A stretch of 64,000 nt of DNA from Gottfriedia endophytica (GTDB lineage: Bacteria > Bacillota > Bacilli > Bacillales > Bacillaceae_G). The notes beneath the pieces are model-generated. The model saw only the letters and a program-made list of their open reading frames with translations, was not told the origin of the DNA and ran no database searches. The stretch spans positions 114,187 through 178,186 of the forward strand of contig NZ_JAGIYQ010000008.1 in NCBI RefSeq assembly GCF_017814275.1, given 5' to 3'. Position numbers and translations under genes: made by a program. Within the stretch, counting starts at the first letter, position 1, and each line of letters starts with the position of its first letter. Of this stretch, positions 27,961 through 39,200 are shown in pieces.

Positions 27961-29493
27961 TTAGTAATTAATACTAGCAGATGGATATAATGTCGTTCCA
28001 CCAATAGAAACTTTTATATCATTCGATAAAGGAACATTGTATTCATTAATAATTGTTCTCCACCACTCCCATGCAAGTCCTGTGCATTCTCTTGCTAAAA
28101 TTCTTATATTTTTTGCATTAGGTGGAAGTGGTATAACTGTTGAGTAATGTGCAGTTTTGTTTTGACCGTTTCCTTCCCAAGTTTTATGCGTTAGGACTTC
28201 TTTTCCATTTTGGTCATATGAAAATTCATCCCATGATACGTCAAACTGAGCAACATATGCACCATGATGATCAAGAGTGATTTGTCCTTTAGAGTATTCT
28301 GTATAGGTAGTCTGTATATAATCAGTATTGTTATGAACAGCAGCAATTGCATCATCTTTTAAGAAAACACTTGTATATGAAATTGGATAGGCTGGGTTCT
28401 TTAAGCTAAATGTTGCATTATCTTTAATGACATTTCGTATTTCATTGAAGTCTTTTGTGACGACTTGGTTATGTGCTTGTGCATCGCCGCCTAATACTAC
28501 TGCAGTAAAGGTGCTGTCTTCAAAAATATCTTTGTATTGCCCACTAGTGCTAACATTGTTGTTACCTTGAAGTAATGCTTTAAAGGCAGCTTGTACATCT
28601 TTACTCTTCGAAGTTGTTTCTAATTTCACGTAAATAGTCCTACCATACGCAACGTTTGATACCATAACAGGTGGGGATTGATTACTTACCCCTTTTCGTT
28701 TTAACTCATCGAAAGTAACACTATCATCAAAAAGATCTGATGGATTGTTAGGTAGTTCTGCACTTACTGTATAAAATATTTGTTTATAAGCCGCAACCAT
28801 CACTTTTTTCTCACCACTAGCAATCGCATTAAAATCAATTCCTAGTGAATTATCCAGATAATTAGCGTTAACATTCAGAGTACTAGCTATTTGAGATTTA
28901 CTATAAACCATGGATTCTGCATACTGTAGCCTAGCAGGTAAAGTATGAGTTGCTGAATATTTATCGCTCCAATTCGAAACAAGCTCATCTACTGCACCAC
29001 ACACATTACCATACGTTGGATTACTTACAGTGGTTGTATTTTCACTTTTTAAACCAGGCAAATCAATACTAATATTCAATGGTTTTCTTTTTGCTACTAA
29101 TAAACTAGGTTGATTATCAGCAAAAGCTTGATTTGTAAGTTGTAATGCTCCCGGGTACGTACGATTTGCCATCGAATCAATAATAGAAATATCCACTGGT
29201 GAAGTAGTAAGTGATTTTTTTTCACGTTCAACAACGATGAATTTTCCATTTGAATTAACGCCTTCTTTTGGGACAAAACTATCAATCTTATCCCCATTTA
29301 CAGCTAAAATTTCGCTATTATTATAGTTTAAGTTTGCTATACCGTTATCAATGTCATTCGGTATGCTTGTTTCGCTGACTGAACTAGTAGTAAGAGTTTC
29401 TGCAAATGAAATAAATGGATAATTAATAATACATAAACCTAGAGACAAACTTACTAATGATTTTGTTATTTTAGAATAATTTAGAATCTTCAA
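27961..29493 (-). CDS. Thiol-activated cholesterol-dependent cytolysin
   Basis: This 510-aa secreted pore-forming protein has a signal peptide (about 1-31, ending near SFA-ET). Domains 1-3 span about 60-395, with [23 protein letters not shown] and SFLK-type core strands. Domain 4 spans about 400-510. The undecapeptide is the canonical [11 protein letters not shown] at residues 469-479, and the Thr-Leu cholesterol-recognition pair is present in GGTTLYPS near the C-terminus. Family members bind cholesterol, oligomerise into large rings and open pores in eukaryotic membranes. Relatives include cereolysin O, alveolysin and sphaericolysin. The gene stands alone, with a PAS histidine kinase diverging upstream. 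I did not find a PlcR box in the 230-bp upstream region. Every diagnostic motif is intact, so it is probably functional. Confidence 0.94.
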   Translation of the reverse strand: MKILNYSKITKSLVSLSLGLCIINYPFISFAETLTTSSVSETSIPNDIDNGIANLNYNNSEILAVNGDKIDSFVPKEGVNSNGKFIVVEREKKSLTTSPVDISIIDSMANRTYPGALQLTNQAFADNQPSLLVAKRKPLNISIDLPGLKSENTTTVSNPTYGNVCGAVDELVSNWSDKYSATHTLPARLQYAESMVYSKSQIASTLNVNANYLDNSLGIDFNAIASGEKKVMVAAYKQIFYTVSAELPNNPSDLFDDSVTFDELKRKGVSNQSPPVMVSNVAYGRTIYVKLETTSKSKDVQAAFKALLQGNNNVSTSGQYKDIFEDSTFTAVVLGGDAQAHNQVVTKDFNEIRNVIKDNATFSLKNPAYPISYTSVFLKDDAIAAVHNNTDYIQTTYTEYSKGQITLDHHGAYVAQFDVSWDEFSYDQNGKEVLTHKTWEGNGQNKTAHYSTVIPLPPNAKNIRILARECTGLAWEWWRTIINEYNVPLSNDIKVSIGGTTLYPSASINY

Positions 29494-29910
29494 ACAACCT
29501 CCTCCTTTCGCGAAATTATATCACAATCATTTTTGTCGATAATATAGGTACATAGATTTAATTTAGCTTAATAGAATGCAAGCTATTAATGAAGATTGAA
29601 GGTCGAATGAACTGTATTAATATAATTAAAAAACGGGAATTGAGTTCCATCCAGGTTTAGATGAGGTGGGGTAACTAGTAAAAATGGCATAAATAATTGT
29701 TCTTTTTAATTACTCTTTTTATGTAAAATGCGTCTCGAAGTTATGTTGAAATATTTATTCGGTTATTTTGTAACAAATGTTATGAAGTTTATAAAATATG
29801 TTTCTAGGAAGATATTGGAATCAATTTTTTTATTATACACTTCAAGGATTTTTATAAAATATGTCGAAAATATTATTAATTATATTTTTTTAAAAGGCAG
29901 GAATAAATCC

Positions 29911-31731
29911 ATGGATAAAGACACTCTACGAACAAATTTAAGTAAAGAACATATCCACATGCAAGATTTACTTCAGTCTCTTGTCGAAACTACAACTGAC
30001 GCTATTTCGATTAGAGACATGCAAGGAAATATACTTCTAATCAATAATGCCTTTGAACAAATTTATGGATGGACATATGAAGACCTGTTGAATGATCCGT
30101 ACTGCCTTGTACCTGAACATTTAATAAACGAGACGAGAGAAATATTTCGTCCGATTAAATTCTTTGGAAAGAAGGTTTCAAGATATGAGACTATTCGAAG
30201 GAGAAAAGATGGACAGATTATTCATGTAAGTCTCTCAGCTTCCCCTGTAAGAGATACAGGAGGGAATATGGTTGGTACTTCTGTTATCGCCAGAGATATT
30301 ACAGACCGTAAAAAAGCTGAAGAAGCATTACGGGAAAGTGATGCAAGGTACCGGGTATTAGTAGAAAATACGAACGATATTATCAGCACATACGATGTGA
30401 ACATGAAAAAAATATTTGTATCGCCATCTATAGAGCTTCACTTAGGATATACCTTAGAAGAATATCTTCAGGCGGATACTTTTGATTTTATTCATCCTGA
30501 TGATGTAGAAACAATCGTAAATCTCCGTCAAACAATTTCTATTCATAAAAAAATTGTGCAAATCGAAACTAGATTTAAACATAAAAATGGTTCATGGGTT
30601 TATTTGGAGACACGTTGTGTACCAATCTTATCTGAGAACGGTCAGATAGAGAAATATCTGCTTGTTTCACGTAACATTACAGAACGAATACAATCAGAAG
30701 AAGCCTTGCGTAAGAGTGAAGAACAATACAGGTTTATTGCTGAAAATACAGTAGATTTTATTTCTGTGATTAACCAAAATGGAGATGTATCTTATAGCTC
30801 ACCTTCACATATGAAAAAACTAGGAACTGATCGAATTCACTTTGAAAAAATCCATCCAGATGATTCTCTTTTCGTATGTGAACGATTTTCATATATGCTA
30901 AAAGAAAAAATACCTATTATCTGTGAGTATCGATACATGCTTGAAAATGACAACTGGATTTATTTGGAATCAAGAGGGATCCCTTTTTTTGGCATTGATA
31001 GCGAATGTCGTCACTTTTTCAACATAACACGAGATATTACTGAGAGGAAACAAAACGAAGACCTTCTTATGAAGACAGAAAAGTTGTCAGTTATCGGAGA
31101 ATTGGCTGCAAGTATTGCGCACGAAATAAGAAATCCACTAACCTCATTAAAAGGCTTTATTCAGTTTTTACAACCAGAGATTTCAGGAAACACCGTTATC
31201 ACTGACGTCATGCTGTCTGAGTTAGAACGAATTAATTTTATCGTGAGCGAGCTACTGGTCTTAGCAAAACCACAAGATCTTCATGTGAAACCGATTCTTT
31301 TGCACAGTATTCTTGAAAATGTTGTCATGTTTCTTGAATCTGAAGCTAATTTAAAAAGTATAAATATTAATAAAGAATTTAGAGATACCTCAGTTGCAAT
31401 TAACTGCGAAGAAAATCAGTTAAAACAAGTATTTATCAACATTATGAAGAATTCCTTGGATGCTACTTCAGAAAATGGTGAAATCAGTATTCAAACAAAA
31501 CTACTAAATGACAATGAAGTTCTTATTCGCTTTTCTGATAACGGTTGTGGCATTTCAAAAGATTTGCTGGCTAGACTAGGGGAACCTTTTTACACGACAA
31601 AAGAGAAGGGAACAGGTTTAGGTTTACTGGTTAGTAACAAAATTATTAAAGATCATCAAGGTACTATCAACATCACAAGTGAAATCAACAAGGGGACAAC
31701 TGTAGATATTACTTTACCTATTTCGATCTAA
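29911..31731 (+). CDS. Multi-PAS sensor histidine kinase (sporulation-kinase-like)
   Basis: This 606-aa protein from the chosen ATG (MDKDTLRT, with GGCAGGA 9 bases before it) has three PAS/PAC units (about 20-145, 150-275 and 280-400) and a HisKA/HATPase core. The H-box is AASIAHEIRNPLTSLKGFIQ, the N-box NIMKNSLDATSENG and the G-box DNGCGI...GTGLGL. KinA and KinE of B. subtilis share this soluble multi-PAS layout with the SLKGFIQFL H-box, so entry into the sporulation phosphorelay is plausible. An upstream in-frame extension of 61 codons is very AT-rich and probably not coding. No response regulator lies next to it, as expected for an orphan phosphorelay kinase. The cytolysin gene is divergent. 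Confidence 0.85.
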   Translation: MDKDTLRTNLSKEHIHMQDLLQSLVETTTDAISIRDMQGNILLINNAFEQIYGWTYEDLLNDPYCLVPEHLINETREIFRPIKFFGKKVSRYETIRRRKDGQIIHVSLSASPVRDTGGNMVGTSVIARDITDRKKAEEALRESDARYRVLVENTNDIISTYDVNMKKIFVSPSIELHLGYTLEEYLQADTFDFIHPDDVETIVNLRQTISIHKKIVQIETRFKHKNGSWVYLETRCVPILSENGQIEKYLLVSRNITERIQSEEALRKSEEQYRFIAENTVDFISVINQNGDVSYSSPSHMKKLGTDRIHFEKIHPDDSLFVCERFSYMLKEKIPIICEYRYMLENDNWIYLESRGIPFFGIDSECRHFFNITRDITERKQNEDLLMKTEKLSVIGELAASIAHEIRNPLTSLKGFIQFLQPEISGNTVITDVMLSELERINFIVSELLVLAKPQDLHVKPILLHSILENVVMFLESEANLKSININKEFRDTSVAINCEENQLKQVFINIMKNSLDATSENGEISIQTKLLNDNEVLIRFSDNGCGISKDLLARLGEPFYTTKEKGTGLGLLVSNKIIKDHQGTINITSEINKGTTVDITLPISI

Positions 31732-31755
31732 TATCATTTGTAATAGTAAGTATAG

Positions 31756-31792
31756 AAAAGACACTATCAAAAAAATATTGATAGTGTCTTTG
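31756..31792. terminator. Bidirectional terminator
   Basis: AAAAGACACTATCAA pairs with TTGATAGTGTCTTT between the convergent histidine kinase and CuA-lipoprotein genes. Confidence 0.87.
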
Positions 31793-31840
31793 ATTTTTTG
31801 TTACAAAATAAAATACTTTTAAATGTTTTTAAATAGAATA

Positions 31841-32284
31841 TTATTCTACGATTAATTTTCCAGTCATATTCATATGTCCTGACCCACATACTACAGAACA
31901 GTGGTATTCAAATGTACCTTTTTTATTTGCTGTGAATTCAGCACTTTTATTTCCTTGAATGTTAACGTTGTAAGCTGGAATTGCAAGACCATGACCACCA
32001 TCATCACTGTGAAGGGTGATCATTACTTTTTCTCCTTGCTTAACATGGATTTCTTTTTTATCATATTCGAAATCCTTTGCCTCTACTTTAATATTAACTA
32101 CCTTTCCTGTTGACGCAGTTGTAGCAGTAGTTTTTTTTGTTGTAGTTGTTGTATCGGATTTTTTGCTAGATGCAGTCGTTGTTGCTGAAGACTTGTCCGT
32201 TGATTTTGTTGTGCTTCCACAAGCGCTTAGCATTGTTGTCATTAAAGCTACTGAGGTAAAAAAGAAAACCATTTTCTTTTTCAT
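31841..32284 (-). CDS. CuA-type cupredoxin lipoprotein (COX2-like domain)
   Basis: This 147-aa protein has a lipoprotein signal (MTTMLSAC, lipidated Cys22), a Ser/Thr/Lys-rich linker and a cupredoxin fold. The C-terminal CSVVCGSGHMNM, together with the His in DDGGHGL, reproduces the CuA binuclear copper ligands of cytochrome oxidase subunit II (C-x3-C-x3-H-x2-M). It is anchored outside the membrane but has no transmembrane helices of COX2 and no oxidase genes nearby. Possible roles are copper handling for oxidase assembly or electron transfer at the surface. A terminator lies beyond the stop, and the start has GGAG about 8 bases before the ATG. Confidence 0.85.
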   Translation of the reverse strand: MKKKMVFFFTSVALMTTMLSACGSTTKSTDKSSATTTASSKKSDTTTTTKKTTATTASTGKVVNIKVEAKDFEYDKKEIHVKQGEKVMITLHSDDGGHGLAIPAYNVNIQGNKSAEFTANKKGTFEYHCSVVCGSGHMNMTGKLIVE

Positions 32285-32384
32285 AAGTTAGATAGCTCCT
32301 CTCAAATTAGATTGCTTCCTTATAGTATCATTCAATTTCGCTATAAATTCTTAACTTTCATCTAGAGGTGAATAATAATTTTTT

Positions 32385-32505
32385 CATAAACCGCAGGGCA
32401 GGAAATAGGGAACAGGCTTGCCGCCTGCTCTGTGGAAAGCGAGTATTCTTGAGTGGAAATCAACTTATCTCATTGTTAAATGGCAACAAAGTTTACGAAA
32501 AGAAC
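32385..32505. mobile_element. Truncated MITE-like element, copy 3
   Basis: Only the right half is recognisable. GTGGAAAGCGAG, GTGGAAATCAACTTATCTCA and TTACGAAAAGAAC match the right part of the other copies, but the left inverted repeat is gone. The right edge overlaps the last codons of the LysR gene. Confidence 0.6.
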
Positions 32506-33380
32506 TTATAATTTTTTAGCTTATCTATAAATACGAGCGTGCCTTTTGATGGAATAATTCCTTTTTGTAAAACATATGAAAAATGACGAGTGTAATTCTG
32601 CGGAGTTTTTAAAATACAAATTTCTTTATTGTTTAATGCAGTTTCGGTAACTAGGGAGGAGATCATTGTAATTCCTAAGTTATTTTTAACTGCTTCTTTT
32701 ACAGAATAATTACTTCCAAATACAATGACATTTTTAGCACTAATATTATTAGTAGATAAGAAAAGCTCTAAATATTCTCTTGTTCCAGATCCAACTTCTC
32801 TACTAATCCAAGTTTGATTTTGTACTGTTTCAATTGAAAAATCTTTGTTAGCTAGATCGTGATTATACGGAACAGCAATCTCCATTTTATCTTTATAGAA
32901 ATGATTTGTTTCAAAGATGTTAGAAGGTACTGTGCCTTCAACTAATGCTATATCAACTTGAAAATTTTTAACCTTTTCACAAATGTTGTGCGTATTTTCA
33001 ATAGCAACTTCTAGCTCTAAATCGGGATAGGCTTTAGTAAACTGCCCTAAAAAACCTGGTAGAAAATATTCTCCTATCGTAAAACTGGCTCCTATTCGTA
33101 ATCGTCCCTTTACAGCATTTCCATAATCAAGTAATTCACTTTTTGTATCTTCTAATAACTTAATTATTTGTTTTGAACGTTCATATAGTAAATTTCCTGA
33201 GTCAGTTATATAAATCGTCTTTTGTTTAATTGAACGTTGGATCAATGATGCCTTAAAATATTCTTCAAGATGCTTAATATGTAAACTAACACTAGGTTGA
33301 GATAAATTAATCGCTTCAGCAGCTTTCGTGAAATTCTTATGTTCAACAACTGCAATAAATGTTTTAAGCTCATCAATCAT
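32493..33380 (-). CDS. LysR-family regulator (CysL-like)
   Basis: This 295-aa protein has an N-terminal winged helix (about 1-60, NFTKAAEAINLSQPSVSLHIKHLEEYF) and a periplasmic-binding-protein-like effector domain. It diverges from a YeiH-family transporter gene with 143 bp between starts, an arrangement common for LysR regulators and their targets. The effector domain resembles CysL-type activators of sulfur assimilation. The gap holds TTATGAT twice, 22 bases apart, a possible binding site. The last residues (NYKFFS) are encoded by the remnant of a MITE, so the C-terminus may differ from close relatives. Confidence 0.83.
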   Translation of the reverse strand: MIDELKTFIAVVEHKNFTKAAEAINLSQPSVSLHIKHLEEYFKASLIQRSIKQKTIYITDSGNLLYERSKQIIKLLEDTKSELLDYGNAVKGRLRIGASFTIGEYFLPGFLGQFTKAYPDLELEVAIENTHNICEKVKNFQVDIALVEGTVPSNIFETNHFYKDKMEIAVPYNHDLANKDFSIETVQNQTWISREVGSGTREYLELFLSTNNISAKNVIVFGSNYSVKEAVKNNLGITMISSLVTETALNNKEICILKTPQNYTRHFSYVLQKGIIPSKGTLVFIDKLKNYKFFS

Positions 33381-33523
33381 ACTGTTTCATCCTTTTTTAA
33401 TCATTAATAATTTTAATGGTTATTATGATAAATATATATTTTTCTTATGATTATATCCATATTATACTCAAACTATAAAAAATTCACATCAGAGAAGGGT
33501 TTACTTTGAAAGGATGATTTCAG

Positions 33524-34555
33524 GTGGAACTAGAATTAGCGAAGTCAACGAGAAGAATCGTAAAAAAAAGTAAAGTTGTTCGCATTTTACCAGGATTATT
33601 TGCATGTATGTTGATTGCTTGGATAGCAAAATTTATAGGAAACTATGTACCTAGTTTAGGTGGTGCTTCGATCGCAATCTTTTTAGGTATGGCAGTTGGA
33701 AATACATTTGGAAACAAAGAAATCTTTGCAACAGGAACAAAATTTGCTGAAAGTGATCTATTATCTTATTCTATCGTTCTACTTGGTGGAACATTGAGTG
33801 CTCAAACTCTCCTTAAATTAGGAGGATCCGGGGTCCTTTTTATCGTATTACAAATGCTGATTACAATTGTCTTTGCACTTATATTAGGAAAAAAACTTGG
33901 GTATTCAGAAAACTTTCGATTTTTAATGGCAAGTGGTAATGCCGTATGTGGCTCTTCTGCTATTGCTGCTACGGCTCCTGTTGTCGAAGCAAATGATGAT
34001 GAAAGAGGCATAGCGATTACAATTGTTAATGTTACTGGGACAGTTTTAATGTTCGTCCTTCCATTCATTGCCGGGCTAATTTACTCAACAGATACAATAA
34101 AAACATCTGCACTAATAGGCGGTGTCCTTCAGTCTGTTGGGCAAGTTGTTGCAAGTGGTAGTTTAGTAAATGAGCATGTCAAAGACTTAGCGACGATCTT
34201 TAAAATAGTGCGAATCATTTTTCTAGTTTTTGTTGTATTAAGCTTCGGAACAATGAAGAAGAAGTCTTCCAAGCAAAATAGTGGAAAGTCAGGTTCAAAG
34301 ATAAAAGTACCATGGTATGTAATCGGCTTCTTTATTATGTGTACTTTATTTTCAGTAGGAGTATTTTCAACTGAGGTTTCTAAAGTATTTAAATTAATAA
34401 GCAATAACTTTGAAATAATTGCTCTTGCCGGTATAGGAATGAGAGTAAATTTTAGACACCTGATTAAACAAGGTGCAAAAGCTTCAATCTACGCTGGAGG
34501 GATTGCTATAATTCAGATTATATCTGCTGTTGTACTTATAAAGGTTCTTTTATAA
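33524..34555 (+). CDS. YeiH/UPF0324 family membrane protein
   Basis: This 343-aa protein has about 10 membrane helices. The family signature is clear: LGGASIAIFLGMAVGNTFG, LLSYSIVLLGGTLSAQT and NAVCGSSAIAATAPVVEANDDE, and the C-terminal half repeats the fold. It has been proposed to export sulfate or a related anion, mostly because it neighbours LysR (CysL-type) regulators, as it does here. The frame starts with GTG; AAAGG lies about 10 bases upstream. The function is not established. Confidence 0.85.
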   Translation: MELELAKSTRRIVKKSKVVRILPGLFACMLIAWIAKFIGNYVPSLGGASIAIFLGMAVGNTFGNKEIFATGTKFAESDLLSYSIVLLGGTLSAQTLLKLGGSGVLFIVLQMLITIVFALILGKKLGYSENFRFLMASGNAVCGSSAIAATAPVVEANDDERGIAITIVNVTGTVLMFVLPFIAGLIYSTDTIKTSALIGGVLQSVGQVVASGSLVNEHVKDLATIFKIVRIIFLVFVVLSFGTMKKKSSKQNSGKSGSKIKVPWYVIGFFIMCTLFSVGVFSTEVSKVFKLISNNFEIIALAGIGMRVNFRHLIKQGAKASIYAGGIAIIQIISAVVLIKVLL

Positions 34556-35005
34556 AAGTGTTTAAACATTTTTTCAAAAGTATAAATAAATTTTCTCGAT
34601 TTTAAAAAAAGTAATTAAAAATAATCTTTTTCATCAAAAGTTCAACTTTAGTAAAAGGAAGTAAATTTTTTAAGAAAGCTGAAATTTCAGATTTAGTTCT
34701 CGTCATTATTTTACATTTTCTGTAAAATATATGTAGTTTATTACATTAGTATTGCTGAAAATATAAAGAAATAGTCAGTGGATTTGATGGTTATATAAAA
34801 TATGAGCTCTTTTATATTTTATTGTTGTTTTTTAGAAAGTTGTTTTGACAGTATATCTCTATGACTCTCTTGCGGAAAAAATGGACTACTGAGACCCTGA
34901 ATAGGAATCTTGGTAGTTCTGCTGCTGAAATGGAGCGAATTTTTGAAAATACCAACAATGTTGTGTAATGAACTAAAATATAAAAAAAGCATGAAGGAGA
35001 TTTAA
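34556..35005 (+). other. 450-bp gap; 35-codon frame of unknown origin at 34861-34968
   Basis: The gap upstream of the response regulator contains one short plus-strand frame. It starts at ATG 34861 and reads MTLLRKKWTTETLNRNLGSS, ending ENTNNVV. It has no good Shine-Dalgarno and looks like the helical tail of a larger protein, so it is probably a relic. No tRNA or repeat is seen. GAAGGAG follows at the end for the next gene. Confidence 0.35.
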
Positions 35006-36133
35006 ATGATTCGCATAGCATTAATTGATGATGAAGAACATGCTCTTGATATGTTAGAAATTCTTTTGCTCGATATAGGGATTGTGAATATTATTGGTAA
35101 ATTTACTAATCCATTTCATGCATTAGATGAAATGGATCGAATGGACGTTGATGCGGTTTTTCTAGATATCGAAATGCCAGGAATGAAGGGATTGGAACTG
35201 GCAAGAAAAATTCGTGAACTTCATAAAGACATACAAATTATCTTTACGACCGCTCATTCTGACCATGCTGTTGAAGCATTTGATATCCAATCAACGGATT
35301 ATTTGTTAAAACCAATCTCAAGAGAAAGATTAAAAAAAGCAGTTAGTCGATTAAAGGAACGCCCTACATCTAAGATACTACGTTATGTTTATGGACAATG
35401 TTTAAATAGATTTCAAATACATATTTCTGGTGATGTACATAAGCCTGTGCAGTGGAGAACATCGAAAGAAAAAGAACTTTGTGCTTTTTTTATCCATCAT
35501 TATGGAAAAGTAATCGATCGAGAAGTAATTATTAACGAGCTATGGCCAGAGTTAAATTATGAGAAAGCTAGAGCGTATTTATATACGTGTATTTCTTATT
35601 TGCGAAAAACATTCCAAGCTCACGATATACTCGCAGAGATTAAAAAAGTTGGGAAAGGATATATTTTAGAAATTGAGCATTTCATTTGTGATGTGAATGT
35701 ATTCGAGGAAAAAATAGAAACCGTTTTATTAAATGAGTCTATAGACGAAGATACGTATAATCAATTGGATTTGTTATATAGGGGTGAGTATATGGCAGAA
35801 GACGATTATTTATGGTCAGTGCAAAAAAGCATAGAACTACGTAAAAAATATAAGCACTCTCTTCAGAAGCTGTATGATATTTCAAAAAAAGAAAATTCAC
35901 CGTTTGCGTTAGTTGTTTTGCAAAAACTATTTAACATTTCTCCAGACTCAGAGAAATATGGAAGAGAGCTTATAAAGTTATATATACAAATGGGAAATCG
36001 TTCAGAAGCGATAAAAGTATATTTTCAATTAGAAAAAGCTATATATGAAGAATTAGGAGTTTCGTTGGAAGATGAGACAGTCAAACTATATGAAACGCTT
36101 ATAATTCAGCCCACTTTTTCAAGGACTGACTGA
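35006..36133 (+). CDS. Response regulator with winged helix and BTAD domain
   Basis: This 375-aa protein has a receiver domain (about 3-120). The acidic pocket is Asp8/Asp9, Asp54 is the phosphorylation site in VFLDIEMPGM, and TTAHSD and LLKPI complete the switch. A SARP-like winged helix (about 145-230, with KVIDREVIINELWPELNYEKARAYLYTCISYLRKTF) is followed by a bacterial transcriptional activation domain (BTAD, about 240-365). GAAGGAG lies 7 bases before the ATG. It stands directly upstream of a giant hybrid sensor in the same direction, so the two form a two-component pair. The BTAD layout is uncommon in Bacillus response regulators. The two surface-protein genes downstream are the obvious candidate targets, by position only. 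Confidence 0.86.
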   Translation: MIRIALIDDEEHALDMLEILLLDIGIVNIIGKFTNPFHALDEMDRMDVDAVFLDIEMPGMKGLELARKIRELHKDIQIIFTTAHSDHAVEAFDIQSTDYLLKPISRERLKKAVSRLKERPTSKILRYVYGQCLNRFQIHISGDVHKPVQWRTSKEKELCAFFIHHYGKVIDREVIINELWPELNYEKARAYLYTCISYLRKTFQAHDILAEIKKVGKGYILEIEHFICDVNVFEEKIETVLLNESIDEDTYNQLDLLYRGEYMAEDDYLWSVQKSIELRKKYKHSLQKLYDISKKENSPFALVVLQKLFNISPDSEKYGRELIKLYIQMGNRSEAIKVYFQLEKAIYEELGVSLEDETVKLYETLIIQPTFSRTD

Positions 36134-36291
36134 TTAAATTAGTAAATCTTTAATAACCCCAAGAACAGATAAGGGATTCGACGATTTTTAGATTTTGTTA
36201 AGAGTCTACTAGTTATAGTAAAAACGAAGATTACATTGTTAAGATAGATTAAGTTTTTACTATAATATTTTGAAAATATGAGGAACAAGAA

Positions 36292-39200
36292 ATGAAAAAG
36301 AAGCTTATTATAGCTTTCACTTGTCTAGTTATATTAATTAATGTGTATGGACTCGTGATAGGATTGCTTTCTAACAAGAAGGCGAATACGCCAATTGCGG
36401 TAAATGGCATCCTGGATGTATCTATGTGGGATTTTAAAGTAGATGGTGTGATTCCGTTAGATGGTGAATGGGAATTTTATAAAGGTCGTATTTTGTATCC
36501 AGACGATTTCAAAAAGTTTCCAGCACTTTCTCCTAAGATTATTAAGGTTCCAAGTGGGTGGAATCATTTTGGAAGTGCAACGTACCGTTTAAAAATAAAT
36601 ATACGAGATGGTAGTCCAATTTACGGTATTAAAACAACGAATATTCAAATGTCGAATCGAATGATCGTGAATGGAAAAACGATTGGCGAAAGTGGAATTC
36701 CGAAAAACGATAAGTCTTATACAGCAAAAAACACACCGTATGTCAGCTATATTAAACTTAATCCAGGAATAAATGAACTAATTGTTCAAGTAGCTAACTA
36801 TCATTACTCAGCTGGTGGAGGAATCAAGCAGTCCATTTTTCTAGGAAAATATGAAGATATTATGAAGTTAAGAGAAAAAGCAATTATACATGAGTGGATT
36901 ATGGTGACTGGATTTTTCATCATGGGACTTTATTTTATCGGCTTATACCCTCAACGCAAAGAGGATTTATCAATTCTATTTTTCGGACTATTTTCTATTG
37001 TACTCTCTTTGTACATTGCGTCCCATGGTGAAAAAGTAATTTATATGTTATTTCCAAGTATTTCGTATTCCACTTTTACCCGAATTCAATTTTCGACTGC
37101 ACCATTAAATCTCACGCTACTGAATATTTACATATATTTATCGTTCAAGCAGTTTTATTATAAACGTTTTATGAAAATAAGTGTTGCCATAGGACTACTT
37201 GCAACAGTTTTTGAACTCTTTTTTCATACTGTATCAAGTCCACTTCTTTATGCCCAGCTTATAATTGGTACGATGATTTGTTTATATATGATCTACGTTT
37301 TAGTAACAGCAATCTTTCATAAAGTAGAGGGAAGTGTGTATATATTTTTCGCTATACTTTCTATAATGGAATACAGTGCCTATCAAGGAGTGCAGCAATT
37401 TTGGAAAACCTCTGAAACAGCATTACCACCAGTGGAACCATTTGTTTTCCTATTAATGTTTGCTTTGCAAATGTCACTTCGTCTATCAAATACGTATAAA
37501 CAGATTAGTGAACTATCGGTTCAATTAATTAAGACAGATAAGCTGAAGGATGATTTTTTGACGAGGGTATCGCATGAGTTTAAAACACCACTTCATGGAA
37601 TTATGAATATTTCACAATCTATGATGGAAACATCGGCAACAAAGCTTCATCCAGACCATAAAGAAAGATTAGAGCTACTTACAAGTATATCGAGTCGATT
37701 ATCACAACTTGTATACGACATTCTTGACTTTTCTAAATTAAAACAAGGGATGTTATCTACACATCCAACGGGTGTCGATGTACATTCAGCAACAACGGTG
37801 ATGCTCAAAATCTTTTCATTTATGACAAAGGAAAAGGATATTCAGCTAGTAAACGAAGTTCCAAAAGAGCTTTCATATGTGTTTGTAGATGAAATTCGAT
37901 TTCAACAAATTTTAAGTAATTTGATTGACAATGCGATTAAACATACAGAGAACGGATATGTCGCCGTTTTAGCAAAAGAACTGGATGACGTCATTGAAAT
38001 TTCGGTTAAAGATACGGGGAAAGGAATTGAACCCCATTATCTTCACTCTATATTTGAACCATTCTATTCCTTAGAAACGACTAATTATCAAGGGTTTGGG
38101 CTTGGACTAAGCATCGTGAAGCAACTTATTCAGCTACAAGGTGGGGATATTTCAGTGCAATCTGAGATAGGGAAAGGAACAATCTTTACGTTCACTCTTC
38201 CTGCTGCGACAAATAGAGATGTCCAAGCACCTGCAAAGAAAATGGATGAAATCGTTGTGAAAGAAAGTGGCTACTCCTTCACGACTCCGTATTATGTTAG
38301 AAATAATGGACGTTATACGATCCTCATAGTCGATGACCAATATTCTAATTTAAAAGTATTACTAGATGCATTGGAATCATCCGAATACAATGTCATTGCA
38401 GTCAAAAACGGCTACGAAGCGATAGAGCAATTGAAAAAACATCGCTCAATTGATTTAGTCATTTTAGATTTGATGATGCCAGGGATGTCAGGATATGAAG
38501 TCTGTCAATGGATAAGAAAACAGTACAATTTAGTGGAACTTCCTATTTTACTCGTAACAGCAGCAATTCAACAGCAAGATAAACTAGCTGCTTTTCAAAT
38601 AGGTGCAAATGACTTTTTACAAAAGCCCTTTGATTTAGCAGAATTAAAGGCACGTGTTCAAAGTCTATTATCTATGAAGGAAGCAGTTACGAAATCACTA
38701 GAAATGGAGAGTGCATTCCTTCAATCACAAATTAAGCCGCACTTTTTATACAATGTGTTGAATACAATTATGGCGTTAAGCTATAAAGATGTGGAGAAAT
38801 CACGTAAACTAACGATCGATTTTTCTGATTATTTAAGAAGAAGCTTTGATTTTAGTAATACAAACAAATATATTTTGTTTGAAAAAGAGATTTCTCTTAT
38901 TCGTTCCTATGTCGAAATTGAGAAGACCAGATTCAAAGAGAGAATACAAATAGATTATGAGATTGAAGCTTCGATGATGGATGTAAGAATACCTCCTTTA
39001 CTCATTCAGCCCCTTGTAGAGAATGCGATTCGTCACGGGATTGGTAGTCTTTTAGAAGGAGGAACCGTGAAGATTAGGGCGTATAAAGATGAGCTGTTTG
39101 CTTATTATCGCATTGAAGATAATGGTGTTGGGATGGATAAGAAACGAATAGAAGAGTTGTTTATAAGAGACTCTACTACCAAGAGCGTTGGATTGAAAAA

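Noticed and set aside
29494..29727. PlcR box upstream of the cytolysin
   Set aside because: I looked for TATGNAWWWWTNCATA and found no convincing match in the gap.
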